Shown here one piece after another: positions 1 through 13,009 of a DNA stretch of 64,000 nt. Within the stretch, counting starts at the first letter, position 1. Each line of letters starts with the position of its first letter. The stretch is taken from contig NW_024881301.1 in the NCBI RefSeq assembly GCF_018691265.1, forward strand, positions 13,576,752 through 13,640,751. The letters run 5' to 3'. Source of the DNA: Tyto alba. Lineage: Eukaryota; Chordata; Aves; Strigiformes; Tytonidae. The position numbers and the translations under genes were made by a program. The notes below the pieces were generated by a model that was given only the letters and a program-made list of their open reading frames with translations, searched no databases and was not told where the DNA came from.

Positions 1-160
1 GAGCTGTCAAGAAGGAAACTTTTGCATTTTGGGGCCAAGTCCAGGTCATAAATATTTTTAGGCATATACAAAAGAACTGCATGTCAAAGACTGCAGCAAG
101 GTAGGATGAGTTCAGAACCAAGCACAGAAGACGAGCAGCGTATATGTAGGGGATATTTAC

Positions 161-236
161 TTTTCCCTTTATCTCAGCATATCCAAATGCAGTCCTGTGA
201 GGCCCACAACATTTATAGTACCGCATACCCTCACTT
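161..236 (-). CDS. candidate internal exon, unknown protein
   Basis: Read on the minus strand, a pyrimidine-rich acceptor ending TTCCTTCTTAAG precedes a 76-base segment with one open frame: one base, then 25 codons, then a donor AAAA|GTAAAT. The predicted peptide contains the stretch YYKCCGPHRTAFGYAEIKGK. Its entry phase (needs one base) fits the exit phase of the exon-like segment at 381-452, giving a 144-base intron between them. I do not recognise the family. If real, the gene continues leftward out of the window. Open segments of this size with splice-like ends also arise by chance, so confidence is low. Confidence 0.22.
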
Positions 237-380
237 CTTAAGAAGGAACACAGCCCTTACTTTAACATAATAGTAACAGTAAAACAATGTTTTTCTGCCC
301 TATTAGTACTCAGCAGTTACCCAACCTGTGACCTTGGGCAGAACACTCATTACTGAACTGTAAGCTGCTACAGGACTTAC

Positions 381-452
381 ACAGCACAGTCTGTAATCGG
401 TGCAGGCAACCAGCCTCTTGCAGTGTCAAAGAGACCAATTCTTAGGCTGTAT
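381..452 (-). CDS. candidate internal exon, unknown protein
   Basis: On the minus strand an acceptor with a T-rich tract (TTTACTTTTCATTTGCAAG) is followed by 72 bases: one base, 23 codons, two bases, then a strong donor TGT|GTAAGT. Only one frame is usable, and it reads through the stretch LRIGLFDTARGWLPAPITDC. It joins in phase with 161-236. Its entry phase is also the same as that of the terminal exon-like segment at 718-931, so either could follow the same upstream exon. No family is recognised; a chance match remains possible. Confidence 0.25.
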
Positions 453-717
453 CTTGCAAATGAAAAGTAAACTATTAGTGATAGATGATTTGGAAAGAAA
501 GACGGGCATCTTTTCAGAACAAAAAGAAGATAAGACGTGTGACTATGAAATAATTCTTTTTACTTAAGGTTCTTTTCCTCATACTTTCAACCATTTTTGT
601 GGAAAATAAGAACTCTGGTATTCCTTTTTCTAGAGTAACAGATTTTGGTACTTTTTCTAGAGAGCCATTTCAAATTGCAAGTGTATTAAATTGATCTGTG
701 CATGTTCTCCATTTGTG

Positions 718-931
718 CTATTCTTCATATTCTGCTGCTCTTTCAGATTTGAGCATATCAGCAGCATTCAGGTCTGTATGTATTCTTCTCCCAAGCATGT
801 AAGAAGCACATGGAACAAGCAGAACAAGTAGAAAAAAAACACAAATAGTTAATATGAATATCCAGTGTCTCCACTGGCATGAGTGGTGTCTTATGCTAAT
901 CTTCTGCATAAATTCTTTTGGGTTTCCACTC
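718..931 (-). CDS. candidate terminal exon with one membrane helix
   Basis: On the minus strand a good acceptor (TCTATTATTTTCATCAG) opens a 214-base segment: one base, 70 codons and a TAG stop at 718-720. The peptide has a Cys/His/Trp-rich lead (residues 1-22), a single hydrophobic helix at about residues 23-45 with the core FILTICVFFLLVLLV, an arginine pair (GRR) on the far side, and a 20-residue tail rich in acidic residues ending EYEE. That is the layout of the last exon of a type I membrane protein: helix, positive stop-transfer residues, short cytosolic tail. I cannot name the protein. Upstream exons would lie at higher coordinates; I could not chain any with confidence. No AATAAA is obvious between here and 453. 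Confidence 0.3.
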
Positions 932-3900
932 CTGATGAAAATAATAGATAAAGAAGAAACCACGAGAGTAGGTGTGAATTGTGACATCAGTGAATAGCCA
1001 GAAGTACTGCGGTAACAAAAACCACAACCACTTAGACCTTTGATGTCAATGGTAATATTATCCCATGCTGAATGTGGTTAGAGGGAGAGCTTGGAATCAG
1101 AGTCAGCAAATTCTTACTGTCTCATTGTGAGATTTAGAAGTAACACAATTTTTTAATACATTTTTAATCCAAGTATTCAGTAATCTCTAATTAAAAACAA
1201 CTGCAGTTCTACCCAGGTTTCGGAGGAAGTGTTCATGTGTGGTTGCCAAACACATATGAGTACAAAAGTTTGAAGAAACTTGAAGTGAACAGCTTGGCAA
1301 TAACCACATCAAACAATAAAGCACAAAAATAGGAGAGAATCATATGAGTGTGCCTCAGCTTTTTTCTTTATCAGCCAAACAGCACCAGCACCACCCCATC
1401 TTACAGGTCAGACAGGAAAAACTTTACGTGAGAGCAATGACATACAGATATGAGGAAAAACAGTGGTATTGTTTCTTTAATTCTTATGGACATAGCAGGC
1501 TTCTGGATCTTGGATTTCTTTGTCTACTTTTCCCTAAAGCTACAGCTGATTCATGGATCTCCTCACTGGTCTCCAGGGAACACATTTTCTTCATCTGTCC
1601 TTTTTGCTTCTGTTTTATCTACTAGACTTTTGGTAACAGCATCCTAAGATGTTCATGCATTCATCGCTCTTTGATGACACAGGGACCAGGTGGCATAACA
1701 ATAAATGAACAAAAAATATGCACATGATACAAGTCTGAGACAGCCATATTTCCAAAACTCAGCACTGTTCAAAAATTAATAGAAAATGGTTATTCTGATC
1801 ATGCTTTTAAAACATAACTAGTGTATTAGATTAAAAAAGTGTATTTTGTCATCTTCAACTGTAGAAATTTTTATGCAGAAGTCACAGATCAAGATAGAAG
1901 CAAATATGGTAATGGCTGTTTATCAAGCTATAGAGGATGTATCAGTCACTGTCAATTAACTACCATCAATGATAGTTAAATGCATTACAATCTGTAGCTT
2001 GTAGATATTTTATTAAATAAAAACTTCTTATGTCAACAGACTGGACTTTTCCTATTACTGCATGTTTTATAAGCTGAGAACCTTGCTTATTTTGTGCACT
2101 CCACATGAAATTCAACTTGAAAAAGCATTGTGGCAGAAGAATAGGAAATGCTGAAAATACCACAGAGATTTTATGTGATATTACTTAGCGAATGCACATT
2201 TTCTTAAATAACTAAAAAAAAATCCTGTTCAGAAGTATGTAAGAATGGAATTTCATTTGGAATGGCCATGGGAAAGTGAAATGATGTGATAAAATAAGGG
2301 GTTTACTAGAAATGTTCAGATTTTAGACTGCTAGTTATGTTCTAATTTCTTCCGTCAGTGACAGCATCCAAATCAGAGTACACAAAATAAAGGGTCAATG
2401 AGATATAAAAACTGATTTTCCATCTTGTTTTGAATTAATTTTCAGGCAAAGGATTTGAAGAAAAAATTGAACTAATCTAATCCAGTTAAAGAATAAGGTT
2501 TTAATTAGGCAAATGGCATTACTTAATTTATTTTTTTAAAATTTTATCCCTTTGTTCCATAATAAGAGTTCAGAGGAGGTTATGCTTTTCCATTGCTAAA
2601 TCAAATCCATCATAGATTTATGCAAAGGAATGTTTTTTCCCCAGTAAGTGACAAGTATTTTCAGTCTCTAAAGATGTTGCAAGGATTCTATGAAGTTCTG
2701 AGACTTTCACTAATTATTTCTTTGTGGATCAAAAAACCAATAAATTATATTACTGTGGAAATCCAGAATCCCATAATTAAAATGTTTACCCTTTCATGCC
2801 TATAGAAAGACACTTTATATACTATTTTGGACTGAAGTATAGGAATTCTTGTTAGTTATAGCTAAACAGCGCTATAGGAGCCACAAGAACTGTTGCCAGA
2901 TAGTCTGTAAAGGATATATTTTTTTAATTTTACATTAAAGTTTCATGCTTAAATTAAGTTTTGCATGTGAAAGATTAAATTGTCATCTGTCTAAATTCCC
3001 ATCTATTTTAGTAAAAGACAGATATAATAATATTGTGCAACCTATGGGCTCAACTTTAATTTCGTTAAATCTGAGAAATAAAGACATATAATTAATAAGC
3101 ATGATCTTAGTTATGAAAGTCACGAACCATGAAATTTGGTCGCACATGGTAAGTACACAGAGACACAGTTTTCATGAATAGTGGACAGAGAAAAATTTCA
3201 GGCAAGATATATATATAAGTGGAAAAGTGTTCAGTTACTTATTTCTTCAATATATTAGTAGCCTACATAACAAACTAAACCTTTCTAGATAGATGACAAT
3301 AAGTTACATATTAGATACTTGTGCATACTCACACAACCCCTCATTATCTTCTCACTACGAATATAGCCACGTCTTGTAACAAGTCAGTTGTATAGCTGGC
3401 TTCATATCAGCATCAGCATTGTGATATTACAAACATTAATATATTTTTATTGATGTAAATGCATGAGCTTCCCCAACAATTTATACCCCTACTACCCCAT
3501 TTTCATTAACTGAATTTTTATAATACTTTGTACTAATACAGTATTTTATGTAAGCAATATGGAATATGTATTATCAGGAGCAGCAAATGAAACAAGAAGG
3601 AAGCTGGTTAAAAAGCAAACAAGGTTTGGTTTGGCTTGGTTTTTGTTTTTGTTTTGGTTTTTTTTTATTCAACATTGCATATAGAAGCTGTGGAATGTCT
3701 TGCACAGGATTTTGTGGAAGATACAAGTTCACCTGGATTCAACATTACCTGCTGAATTTGAGAGGGAAAGACATACATCTCCTCAGACTGTAGAAGTTCC
3801 TGAATCTATAACTGTTGGAGTTTGGACTTATCTTCTAGGGAGTCACCACTACATACTAGAGGGGGAGGTGAGATTGTTTCTATCAGAAAAAACTCTGAAA

Positions 3901-6900
3901 ATACATTCAGTCTTCTAGAAAACTATTTATTTGTTTTTCCTTGTCTTTTATCATCCTAAAACGGTCCTTAAAACTTGTTGCTTTCCAGAATATAGTCATC
4001 TGCTCAGACGCATTTGTTGGAGTCTGGAGAAAATACTACAACCAACATTCCCTGTTAGAACTGATTCTTTCTTTGGAGTACTTCTTCTGCTCTTATTTCT
4101 TCTGGATCTTCCTTGGATGTCTATAGTTCAGGATTTTGATTTCTTCAGGGATCAGATTAGCACTGACTGCATCCAAAAGAGTGGGTGTTGGTGCCTCATT
4201 CCCCCGTATGATTCTGATGGCAATGAGGAATTTGGAGTGCTTTAGACCACGTTAGTGATTGTGTTGTTGCGGGTGAAATATTCAGATCACCAAGAAAAAG
4301 GTACCATTACTCCATTAGCTAACATAGTGCTTCTTGTTATGGTCATAAGCTCCTCCTGTGTAACTCAGAGATGTTGGCCACCGTTGGTGTTGGCAGGTGT
4401 GACTCCAGCACCTCCTTCTCCTTATACAGGGGATTCCTCCTACCTTCAGCTTGAAGTGCCTGAGTTTATTGTTTCTAGAGCTACTCATAATTGCAGCTGG
4501 CTTTCCCCATTAAGAACAGGCATCAGCCTATCCTTTAACAAGCTAAATCCCACCATTAACCCTAAAATAGAAGCTTAAGATACAGAAATAAATCTGGGGT
4601 AAGCCGTATGGATTCAGGAGACAAGAAATGAAAACAAGAGACATGTGAGACTCAGAGGGTCACAAACTGAAAAATAGGGAACTGAAGGGGGACAAAGGGC
4701 AGCTCCTCAGTACCTGCTGCCAAGTACGGTATCACACTGTACAGCAAGCCAGTGCAGAGCAACAGCACTAGGCATGTATAGCCACCAAACAGCCAAGAAA
4801 GACTGTGACTGGAAGCTGGTTGCTGCTGTTGTCCCCATTAGAACAACCCATTTGGCTTACAGGATGCTTCTGGGAATAAGCTGAATAAACTGGTTTAATG
4901 GGCCACATGTGGCACATTAGCCACAGTTTGAATCCTTCTGACACAAAACATTTCCTCCCACACTTATTAGCCCTCCGGAAAAAGTACCAAGAAGAATGCA
5001 CACTATAAAAATTAAAGGTGAAACCAAACATTAAACATGTATTATCAATCTTTATGTATTAAAGTATTCATTAGAAAAAGTAAGTGATTTTTTCAAGGAG
5101 AAAATACAGTTGTTATACTTCTCTAGAATTAAGTTCTTGATTAAAGGTTAAGAACATAACATAAGTTACAGCTAGTTTGATCAACATTTCTTTTCTCATA
5201 GTCATAAAAATTCCAAATCCTCCCAACACCAGTGCATATGTCAATAAAGACAAGTTAGAACAGGCCAATAAAATGTTAGGTTTTTTTCACATTCAATTAT
5301 TGATGCATTTTAATATTTAAGATGCAAGTATCATACCTAAATAACCCATTAAATTATTCCTCAAAAAACAAAATACCAAGCAGATATCTGAAGTCCAAAT
5401 ATCAAGTCCTATTTCTGCTTTGAGCCAATGGGAAAATTCCCATCAGTCTAAAGGGGAGAGGAATTCAGCCATTGGGCAAAAAAACATTCATCTAAAAAGC
5501 CTTTGTTCCTGTTGTTGTTCAAGGAAATTTTAATTGCAGAACTACTTCAGGTAAACATAGCTAAGTAAGTCCTCTGTTACATGTTTTCCAGATAATTCTT
5601 TCTGTTTGTACAGTGATTAAAATTCCTGTGGCTCAGAATACTTGATATCACACATCCAACCTCTTTCACCTTATTTTCCTAATTTCCTCATTCAGATTTT
5701 CATTTTTTCACTAGCTGGCTTAAAGTTTCATTTTATTGGAGCACATACTTCTATGAATATTTAACACAAAACACATGGTCACTTTTTAGGCCCCTGAGAA
5801 CTCTGAAATCAACCAGGAATTTTAACTGCAGTCTATTCACTTCACTATGAAGTCTTCGTGTCAAAAGGATGAATATCAAGATTAAAGATTTTTATGAATG
5901 GATATTTTCCTCAATCTACTGTGTTAGGACTGCTTATATTGTGACATCTCACACCCCAGAGAAGTTTTTGTTTTCCCTTTCATAAGATCAGTATGTAAAT
6001 TGCCTAGAAATTCATGCATCAACAGGCCTAACATCAGAAACTGAAGGAATTTCTTGAATTTCTTTCACAACTGGTTAGTGTCACAACACAAGCCCCATGT
6101 TATTCTCTTGAACTGAAATGCCACGTTATTCCCAGCTGTACAAGAGAAGCTGCCATTTGGAAAAAAAAAAAAAAATCATCACAACCTTTAAAGGAATAAA
6201 TTTTCACTGATTTCAGGAACACTTGGTCCATATAAATGTCTTAGAAGTAAATGCTTTCAAAGGCACTGTTCAAGCAGTAGGCAAAAGGGTTTCCATTTAT
6301 AAAATGGTTCCTATTTATGGGAAGGGAGTGCCCACTCCAGCTAACACGCCAAGGGCTGTCATTACTGCTGCCATTAAAACTTACTTTCAACTCATAAACA
6401 GACCCATTGCAGTTAAAATGAAAAGGGAATAAGTCATAAAAAAATAAAGAACTTGTAAAAGGATGAGACATTTTGCAAAACAGTTAATTGCGCTAGCTTT
6501 TGCAATCACAAACAATAGGGCTGTTTAACAGAAACAAAACTCCCAGCTATAGTGAGTATAGCTCAGGCAATTTATGAACTAGACAAATGTATCCTTTTGC
6601 TACCCAATAAATCTTTTTTTTTTTATTATTATTTAAATTAAAAAAAAAAAAGCACATTGCTGAGAGGATCATGGGAAGTCCCATACATCCATCCACTTTC
6701 TATGCTGAATACAAAAAATACCAGAAGACATAAAATGTTACATAAAGCTTTAAAAAATTGTTCCAGCATGTTTTTGGCAAGATTTCAGGCTTTGTCTAGC
6801 AAGTTCTTGAATCTAGAATTCCTTCTGTAGTTAATGGGAACCAAGGACTTCCAGGAGTGGGCACAGGTGTATTTGGCAATGGCATTTCCTGCTTCTGCAA

Positions 6901-9900
6901 GAGGAAACCCATCTTCTGATCAGCAAGCATAAACTGATTAAAGCAAGCTATATGGCAATGACAGGGGCATTAATGATTGATAGCACTGCCAGGTATTCCT
7001 CGATCTGTATAACCCCTGTAAAAGGTAGCACTAAGGAGGGGATAGCGATATATGCCATAACTTTTTCAAACATCATGTGATATACCAGCAGACAATTATT
7101 TTTCCTTCTAGCTTTGCTTCTAGATTGCTACAGCAATCTCTCATTGCATACATCCATTTTTCAAAGCTTCCAGTTTCTTTCTCTCACCTAACTCCCCTTC
7201 TTTATGTGACTGTGTTAGAACTGCAAATTCTCCCTGAAAAATTTCAACACTTTTGGTGCTCTTACAGAGCATGTTGGAACAAAACATTAGCATTCTGGGG
7301 GATTGATACTGGGAAAGGATGGAGCAATTACAACAAATTAAAATTTACTGAACAAAATTTTTAAGAAGCAACTTTTGCAAGAATGTTTAAAATCTTTTAT
7401 GATATCTGAACAGCACTCAGTATCATCTTTGGAAGGAGTATAATGTGCCTTCAGGGTTTTCCTTGGTAAATTAGAAACTAAGTTCCAATCAGAGATTTTG
7501 GTACTTACCAAGTACCTTGAATGAATCAATGTGAATAAATAGATAAAGAGAATCTTCATTTAACACTTTCTAATATTTTAATATTTTTAAGATAGTCACT
7601 TGAAGCAGCAATAACTACAAGACAGCTCTTCAACAAGTTAAACTGGTTTCAGGTCTTACAGTCAAACAGGAAAACAAATGTCACTGACACTTGTTGGGAC
7701 AATAAAGGTAAAAACCAACTACACCAACAGGCTTCAAATACCCTTCCTTACATAGAAGCCAAATTCAGATCTGCTCTAAGCAGTAGTAAATCTATTAACT
7801 GTAACACTATATTCAGTTAAAGTTTAATTTCTCACAGATCTGAATTTAGCATTATAAGCCCACATTAACAACAGAAAGATTGCTTATTCCAACTCAACAG
7901 TATGGCAGGGACAAGCACAAGCATATAATCTCAGCCTCTGTAAAAAGGAACTTTGTTGACTGCTAAAAGCTGAAGTCCGAGACAAATCATAAACCAATTT
8001 GATTTACGCATGTCAATGCAAGATGAATGCCATTCATTGGCACAGATGTCTGCTTTGAAGTGCAAGAAAGGCCCTTCTCTTTTCCAGGAAATGTATAATT
8101 TTAAGATCACGTGACAGAAACTGGGAGCACTTGTAATAAAATAGTCAACCAACCAGAACATGACGCATGATGCAATTGGGAGCTAGGTCTTCATCATAAT
8201 AAAGTACATAATTTTCCTGGGCCGTACTGTACAGATTCCAACTCTCCAATGGGAACAATAGTGAGTTTTAGGCCTACATTACTTCCATGGTACACAATCA
8301 AGTCAGAAAGTTCAGGATTTTGCACCAGATTGTAGCTTCACGAAGCATTCCAGTGTAGATTAGCAGGTGTATTGGGAGCCCAGATTTATCCATTTATATG
8401 CAAAACTGAAAGTTGCCACCCCTCCCCAGGCTCTACAGACATTGGACAGTCACTTCAAGACAGGAGTCTTCTGGCTTATCAATTTATCTTCAGCCATTTT
8501 TTTGACATAGAAGTTACCTCCACAGATAATTTTTTCATGATAAGACCAAAGAGCTGCTTTTACAGGTCAGCTCACTGATCTGGTTTTAGAAATGTTCATC
8601 TGGCCTATGTTCTCCAGAATTATACTGGCACAACCATATCAAGTTTGGAAAAGTTGCAAAAATATAAACAAGAGCGAAAATTGGGCACACAATCTCAAAT
8701 CAACAACTAGCTGGTCTTAGATTAAAGGCTCTGGATAGACTTTAATGAACTTCGTTTCCTTGTTAATTCATTGAAAGATTGAGAACTAAAACATAACTCA
8801 ATCTCTTGAAAATATATCAAAGAGGTATTCAACAAGCATAATTAGATAAAAGAGTCAAATAACATGAGTAAAAGTCTATCCAGAGGCAAAAAATAAAGAA
8901 ACAATTGATCAGACTAAATAAAACAAATGGACTGATTCCATCTTAGAAAACATAAAACCACCAATTGAAATCCTGAAACTAACATTTAAAGCCACTAATA
9001 ATTCATGGTAATGTAATGTAAATCACAGTAGAGAAGAACATTCTTAAATTCCAGTTTTAAAAAGTTAATTATGCATATTCATAGAGAATAAAAATATGGT
9101 ATTAAGAACCGCTCTCATTTAGGAAACAGAACAAGAGGTTCTAATTGCTGTATAAAGAAGCTTAGTGTGAAGTGAAGAAACATTTGCTTGGTTTGATCAA
9201 AATATTCAGTCCTGCTTTTATGCTCATTATTCTAGGTTTTCATGTTTTGCTTTTAATAATATTTATCTCAGATGAAAGCTCCTTGCCTGTGAGAAAGCTT
9301 CTTCTATTTAGCTGCATTGGCTTTTACAGTCATTCATTTCTGTAGACTTGACCAGAATAAATTTCAATTTCAGCCTCATAGTCTCCTAAATATTTGCTCA
9401 CTTGGAATGGATTTCCTAGGGGCTCTGTACAACTGAAAACCAAAATACAAATTCGCTCTACATCTTTGCAAAAAAATCAAGCTCTGAAAGGGGAGAGAGT
9501 GTCTGAATAGCTTCCTGTAGTGTTTTACATTGTCAAATAGGTCACATCTAGTGATCTCCGAAGCCCAATTTCTACACTTCACTTTCTCCCCTCACAGGTT
9601 CATTCTTCATCATTCTTGTCATTTTCCCAGGCTAACTTCATGAGAAATTTCTAACTATGCAGTCTACTAACAAACCACTTCAGAGATTCATCTGTCTTTT
9701 CCTTTGGACTCAGAATGGTTAGCTGATCCCATGAAGAAACTCACCAATTATAAGATTTTGGCCTTTTCATAGGTATCAGTTTCCAGATTTCCCCATGCCA
9801 GCATGGAAGTTTGTAGTATTAGTTGGAAACTTTTTCTTTTTTTTTTTTCTTTTGAGGTAGATGTTATAAACAAAATGGAAACACAGTATCTGGTAGACGA

Positions 9901-12853
9901 CATCCATCTCTCCTCTACTAAAATCAGATGTGTCAAAACACGATCTGGATGTTTTGAACCCAGGATCTTAAAATAATTCACCTAAAGGATTTTCTGAACA
10001 GAGAACATTGACCTTTAATAAGCTTTTTTAAACTAGAGGAGTTTTGAAGAACTCGAAGGAAGCTGGAATATTTTAAAAGGATAATTCAGCTGTACTGCTA
10101 TAAATCAAGTAAGAATAAGCTTGTAAACAAGGCACTGATTATGCACAAAAGCAACAGAAATGGCTGATACGGAACTCTGCAGAGAAGCACAAAAGGGTAA
10201 TTTAATTAATGGGTATTAACATTAATTTATATAAAGCAAATCTTGACACATCAAACTGACATAATTTTAAGATGAAATTCAAGTTCAGGTGATGAAGATA
10301 ACACCACTGCACCTGCTGTCCTGAGAACTGTGGATGGGAGTTCCCAAGCAGATGTGTTTCACATGGAACCTACCACGTAATCCCCTAGTACATACCACCA
10401 CTGCTAGTACAGGCTGTAATCTCTGTCTGAGTTTGCAAGGTCTCTGGACTGAGGCTATTCAAGCTTGTGCTGTCTGAAATTTTCTTGGTCTATCTGTTGC
10501 TTTGTTTTACTTGGTTTAGCTGAGACAGCTATTTCTCTAACTAACCAGCTTTATCTGATTGTTCTACTTTTGTTTAACTTCATGTGGTACAACCACAGTT
10601 TTATATAGATAGCAGCAGCAAACAGTTATTCAATGTATCAGGAGATATTTTATGACTAAATCAAAGATGCAGTGTAGAGAAATACAGGTCTGGTACAATA
10701 ACAGATGCCTTAAAAAGGGGAGATGAGGGTGCAATGTAGAGGAGTACAGGCAAGATGTGAGACGAGACACAGGCTTGACACTGGAGATCCCATGGCTGTA
10801 AATCACTCACTAATGGTCAGTTTGAAAAATGCATGCCTGGAACTGGACAAAATTGTTTTTGCAGGTAACAAAGAGGACAAAGAAATATCTAACATATAAA
10901 GGGCACTATATATCATAAACTCAGGTGTAATATGAAGCTGCACACCAACGAAGAAAGTTGTGAATACATTTTATTAAACATATAAACATGACCCCAGTAC
11001 ATCACACCAGGGAAAAGAAGAAACCACAATCATGAAGATCACATTGCTTCTGACAAAGGACTTCAGATGCTGACAACTGTCTGTAACATTCCCACGGTGA
11101 AACTGTTGACTTTAGGACCCAGAGGAGCAGTGGAAGAGTGAACATGAGACTGGGAAAGGGGATAGAAACCAACAAGTATATGTACACCAGCTTTAACTGC
11201 ATTATTATTATTCCTTCCTTTCCTGTAACAATTAGATCTGCATTCATAATGATTTGACTCTTCAGATTTCAATTATATTAACAATAAAATCTTGGCCTTA
11301 CTAATGTACAAGGTGTGCTTCCCCTTTGCCCATAAACGAGATTTTGCACATAATAAACTGAAAGATATGAACTCACTGCAGATAAAAATTTCAAATTATA
11401 CAAAATGTGGGGAAACATCAGGCAGGCAACCTACTAGGACATCAACATGGAGTCCACCAGAATCCAGACAAGTCCCAAAAACATGGCAGCTTAAAGAGAT
11501 CAGGAAGGAAGGTTTGATTAGATTTGCAGAACATTCTATTTCATTTTATACTGGTCTAGCAGTCACCTTGGAAAATGACACGAGGCATTATTCTGATTTC
11601 TTTCCTGGTGTCATCCTCTTCCCCCTTACCCAGAAAAATCAAACCCATGGGATTATGGACTAGCAGATGAAGGAGGAGAGAGGGCATTCTGCCCAGTTTT
11701 TATTTGAATACAGCAACAGTTGAAATAGAGTGTAAGAGGTATATCATGGTCTTGGTCAGTAGTGCTTATTCTGCCAAGGAGGACAAAGTACAGCTTGGAG
11801 ATCAAATGGAAATAGGTATGTCAGTGCAGCAAGTGCTCCCCTTGTTGCCTGCCGGGGTGGAATGCTTCCCACCGCACCCTGCCTGGGCACTGCTGGAGCT
11901 GGATGTGGCCCCTACAGGCACAGCTACTACTACCTGCACTTTAAAACTAGTAATGGCACTTAATAATCTATCTGAAAACAAGAAAGTACTCTCTGTCTCA
12001 AGGTGTCTGCTATGCTTTCAAAGATTCTGATTGTCCTATAATACCAAATTTTACCTTAAATTTGCAAGTCAACCTCACTTAAAAATTACTAATATAGGAG
12101 TTCAAATGCTAGGGAGAACAGGAAGGCCCCTTTGGGTGGTAACCTGCATTTAGATTGGCTCACATTGCTTGCGAACCCACACCCTCTCTCTTACTATTTT
12201 TCTTTCCCAGAAGAAGGAGTTCTTTATTTTACTGTATACTGCGACAAGAAGTTTCACTGAGTTTTTAACCTCTACCATATAAGCAGATCAATTTGACAGT
12301 AATGCATAAACCAAAACGTTTTCTAGGCATAGCAGCAAACTACGGTGCAAAAATCCCCTTCAAATCCTCATTTAATAAGTTACATTTGGTTCTGTAGCAT
12401 TAGTCATTGGTATTAAAGAGTTCATGAAAAATATTTGGCTACCAAGAAAAAAAATAATTTCTGTTCATTAATGCTTCAGCAAGCAATCTTCTGGACTAAA
12501 CAACACTAAACAGTAACAGAGAAAGAATCTGTTTTCCCCCCGTTTGAAATAAAGATTACCAAATAAGTTAGGAATAGGTTTCAAAGTAAATAGTTCTGCT
12601 TGTCTGCAGAAGCAGGCAACCACACTGTATAATCCCAATCAGAAATATACTATAATCTGAAAACAAGATAATGCAAAAGAAACCCCAGGCAAATCTAACT
12701 GGTTGTATAGCAAGGCTGTTTCAGAACCTTGGTGTTTCTGTGGCTGGAAGCCCTTTCTAAATTTCTTGCATTCTTTTGCTCACGACCAGTCCAGATGTTT
12801 TTCTTGTGCCAAATTATTCTCCAGGTTAAAGAGTTGAAAAAACATATCTTTAT
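932..12853. other. unique AT-rich noncoding stretch
   Basis: No recognisable gene or transposon. Open frames are short and lack family motifs. It holds a T/G-rich tract near 3.63 kb and scattered A or T runs (for example near 6164, 6610 and 9838). Two back-to-back plus-strand open frames lie at 3931-4578. A locally GC-richer patch lies at about 11830-11950. Small exon-like segments can be picked out on the minus strand (for example 7188-7233 and 6385-6451), but their phases do not chain, so they are not listed as genes. Confidence 0.6.
3623..3667 (+). repeat. T/G-rich simple tract
   Basis: Imperfect repeats of TTTGG and TTTTTG running into a T run, about 45 bases. Low-complexity sequence with no other signal. 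Confidence 0.7.
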
Positions 12854-13009
12854 TTACTTTCGAAGAAGCTTACTGACCTCCCTAGCTATAAAGGAACATG
12901 CAAGGGACAGATCCAGAACTTCATTTGAAATTAAGGCAACTAGCTCTTCTCTGTTACCACAAGATGAAAAATAGAATATCAGTCTCCCCAGATCTACCTG
13001 AAGTCTCCT
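12854..13009 (-). CDS. candidate terminal exon with stop overlapping AATAAA
   Basis: On the minus strand a very strong acceptor (TTTTGCTTTTCTCTTGCAG) begins 51 codons in phase 0, ending in TAA at 12854-12856. The peptide starts RRLQVDLGRLIFYFSSCGNR and ends AREVSKLLRK, a mixed hydrophobic and charged pattern that suits a helical C-terminus. AATAAA (12849-12854 on this strand) shares a base with the stop codon and is followed by a T-rich stretch, so the 3' untranslated region would be extremely short. I do not recognise the protein. The same frame is also open upstream of the acceptor, which weakens the exon argument. Alternative: a chance open frame. Confidence 0.2.
   Translation of the reverse strand, partial: RRLQVDLGRLIFYFSSCGNREELVALISNEVLDLSLACSFIAREVSKLLRK

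Noticed and set aside
1966..2163. Minus-strand 65-codon open frame after a TATTTTCAG acceptor
   Set aside because: No donor in a compatible position and no polyadenylation signal; composition looks random.
3333..3372. Minus-strand 40-base segment with donor GTGAGT
   Set aside because: Weak pyrimidine tract and only 13 codons; joining it to 718-931 breaks phase.
6385..6451. Minus-strand segment with donor GTAAGT and acceptor TTTTACAAG
   Set aside because: Good splice signals, but only 22 codons, and the phases do not link to neighbouring candidates; likely chance.
7188..7233. Minus-strand 46-base exon-like segment (GEFAVLTQSHKEGEL)
   Set aside because: Clean acceptor and donor, but too short, and out of phase with 6385-6451 and 718-931.
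7999..8060. Minus-strand segment reading DICANEWHSSCIDM
   Set aside because: Plausible peptide and acceptor, but a weak donor (GTAAAT) and incompatible phase with adjacent candidates.
11704..12030. 108-codon plus-strand open frame with a GC-richer patch
   Set aside because: The patch explains the lack of stops; no domain or start context supports a gene.
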